Assembly: GCA_019323355.1 (NCBI GenBank)
Contig: JAHWHI010000083.1
Span: 1 to 5,869, forward strand
Length of the DNA stretch: 5,869 nt
From: Candidatus Woesearchaeota archaeon
GTDB lineage: Archaea > Nanobdellota > Nanobdellia > Woesearchaeales > WJKV01
Direction: 5' to 3'
Position 1 is the first letter of the stretch; each line of letters starts with the position of its first letter. The position numbers and the translations under genes are program-made. The notes under the pieces were generated by a model. It was not told the origin of the DNA, searched no databases, and saw nothing but the letters and a program-made list of their open reading frames with translations. Positions 5,615 through 5,869 of this stretch are shown piece after piece.

Positions 5615-5869
5615 ATGGTGGATATTACAGGAAACAGCCCAGCAGCAGAGCAAAAGAGAGGTTTATTCAGCGGACCGCCCCCTTCTCCAGATGGCAGGGG
5701 AGTTTCAAGGGCAGAAGATGATATGAACAAGCTATCTGCAAGGCTGAAGATTTCTGAGGAGCGTTATAATGAGCTGAGGAGGAAGTTTCTTCTGATAGAG
5801 CAGAACATGATAAATAATAATAAGAAGGCAATGAATGAGATCAAGGTCCTTAATTCAGAGATCACAGAC
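5615..5869 (+). CDS. Coiled-coil protein, N-terminal 85 residues (3' truncated by the window)
   Basis: An open frame from ATG 5615 to the window end. In-frame TAA at 5603-5605 fixes the start to this ATG or the adjacent GTG. The first 30 residues are flexible and rich in Gly and Pro (GLFSGPPPSPDGRG, 16-29). From about residue 34 the chain is charged and helical, with hydrophobic positions at Leu40, Leu44, Tyr51, Leu54, Phe58, Ile61 and Met65 spaced in a coiled-coil pattern. All seven lysines are AAG, as in glyS, which supports real coding. The only GAGGAG is 16 bases before the ATG, too far for a normal ribosome site; GTAGG close to the ATG is weak. The gene is divergent from the pilus/secretion motor operon. 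General resemblance to ArlC/D/E-type accessory proteins is my recollection and tentative; it could be any coiled-coil protein. Confidence 0.75.
   Translation, partial: MVDITGNSPAAEQKRGLFSGPPPSPDGRGVSRAEDDMNKLSARLKISEERYNELRRKFLLIEQNMINNNKKAMNEIKVLNSEITD

Noticed and set aside
1..5869. CRISPR array, insertion sequence or attachment-site duplication
   Set aside because: No regularly spaced repeats, transposase or integrase gene, or terminal inverted repeats were seen, and no second copy of the tRNA 3' end was found in the window by eye.

Overview
The window is archaeal. It carries an archaeal/eukaryotic-type glycyl-tRNA synthetase end, a tRNA-Phe split by an intron at the archaeal 37/38 position, TATA-box promoters with oligo-T termination, and an archaeal-type secretion/pilus ATPase paired with a large TadC/ArlJ-like membrane protein. 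Small AT-rich intergenic spaces, tightly packed genes and the style of the ATPase and coiled-coil protein suggest a DPANN-type archaeon (Woesearchaeota/Pacearchaeota-like). That placement is an inference from memory of such proteins, not a computed result.

Layout. Positions 2-223 (+) hold the 3' end of the glycyl-tRNA synthetase gene. Positions 266-369 (+) hold tRNA-Phe(GAA) with a 30-nt intron, its own TATA-like box, and an oligo-T end. Facing it on the minus strand is a compact four-gene unit, read from right to left: a 50-residue ribbon-helix-helix (RHH) DNA-binding protein (5326-5478), a 754-residue type II/IV secretion ATPase (3060-5324), a 718-residue polytopic TadC/ArlJ-type platform protein (902-3058), and a 168-residue nucleotidyltransferase-fold protein (373-879). 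The first three genes are separated by one base each; the fourth follows after 22 bases. A 136-bp, very AT-rich divergent intergenic region (5479-5614) separates this unit from a rightward gene (5615 to the window end) whose visible part is a proline-rich N-terminus followed by a coiled coil.

How the parts may work together. The ATPase and the platform protein are the two-component motor core of type IV pilus/archaellum-like machines: a cytoplasmic hexamer drives a membrane platform that extracts and assembles pilin-like subunits. No pilin, prepilin peptidase or ArlH-like gene is visible, so the substrate is unknown. The RHH protein is translated first and sits directly at the operon promoter, so it is the obvious candidate autoregulator. 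The divergent coiled-coil protein could be an accessory of the same machine (ArlC/D/E-like in general appearance, low confidence). The nucleotidyltransferase at the operon tail differs in codon use and is probably a passenger.

The points most worth a second look are the RHH gene that leads the motor operon from a near-leaderless promoter, the repeated AT element in that promoter region, and the tRNA-Phe intron that contains a copy of the anticodon-loop sequence and can fold in two mutually exclusive ways.
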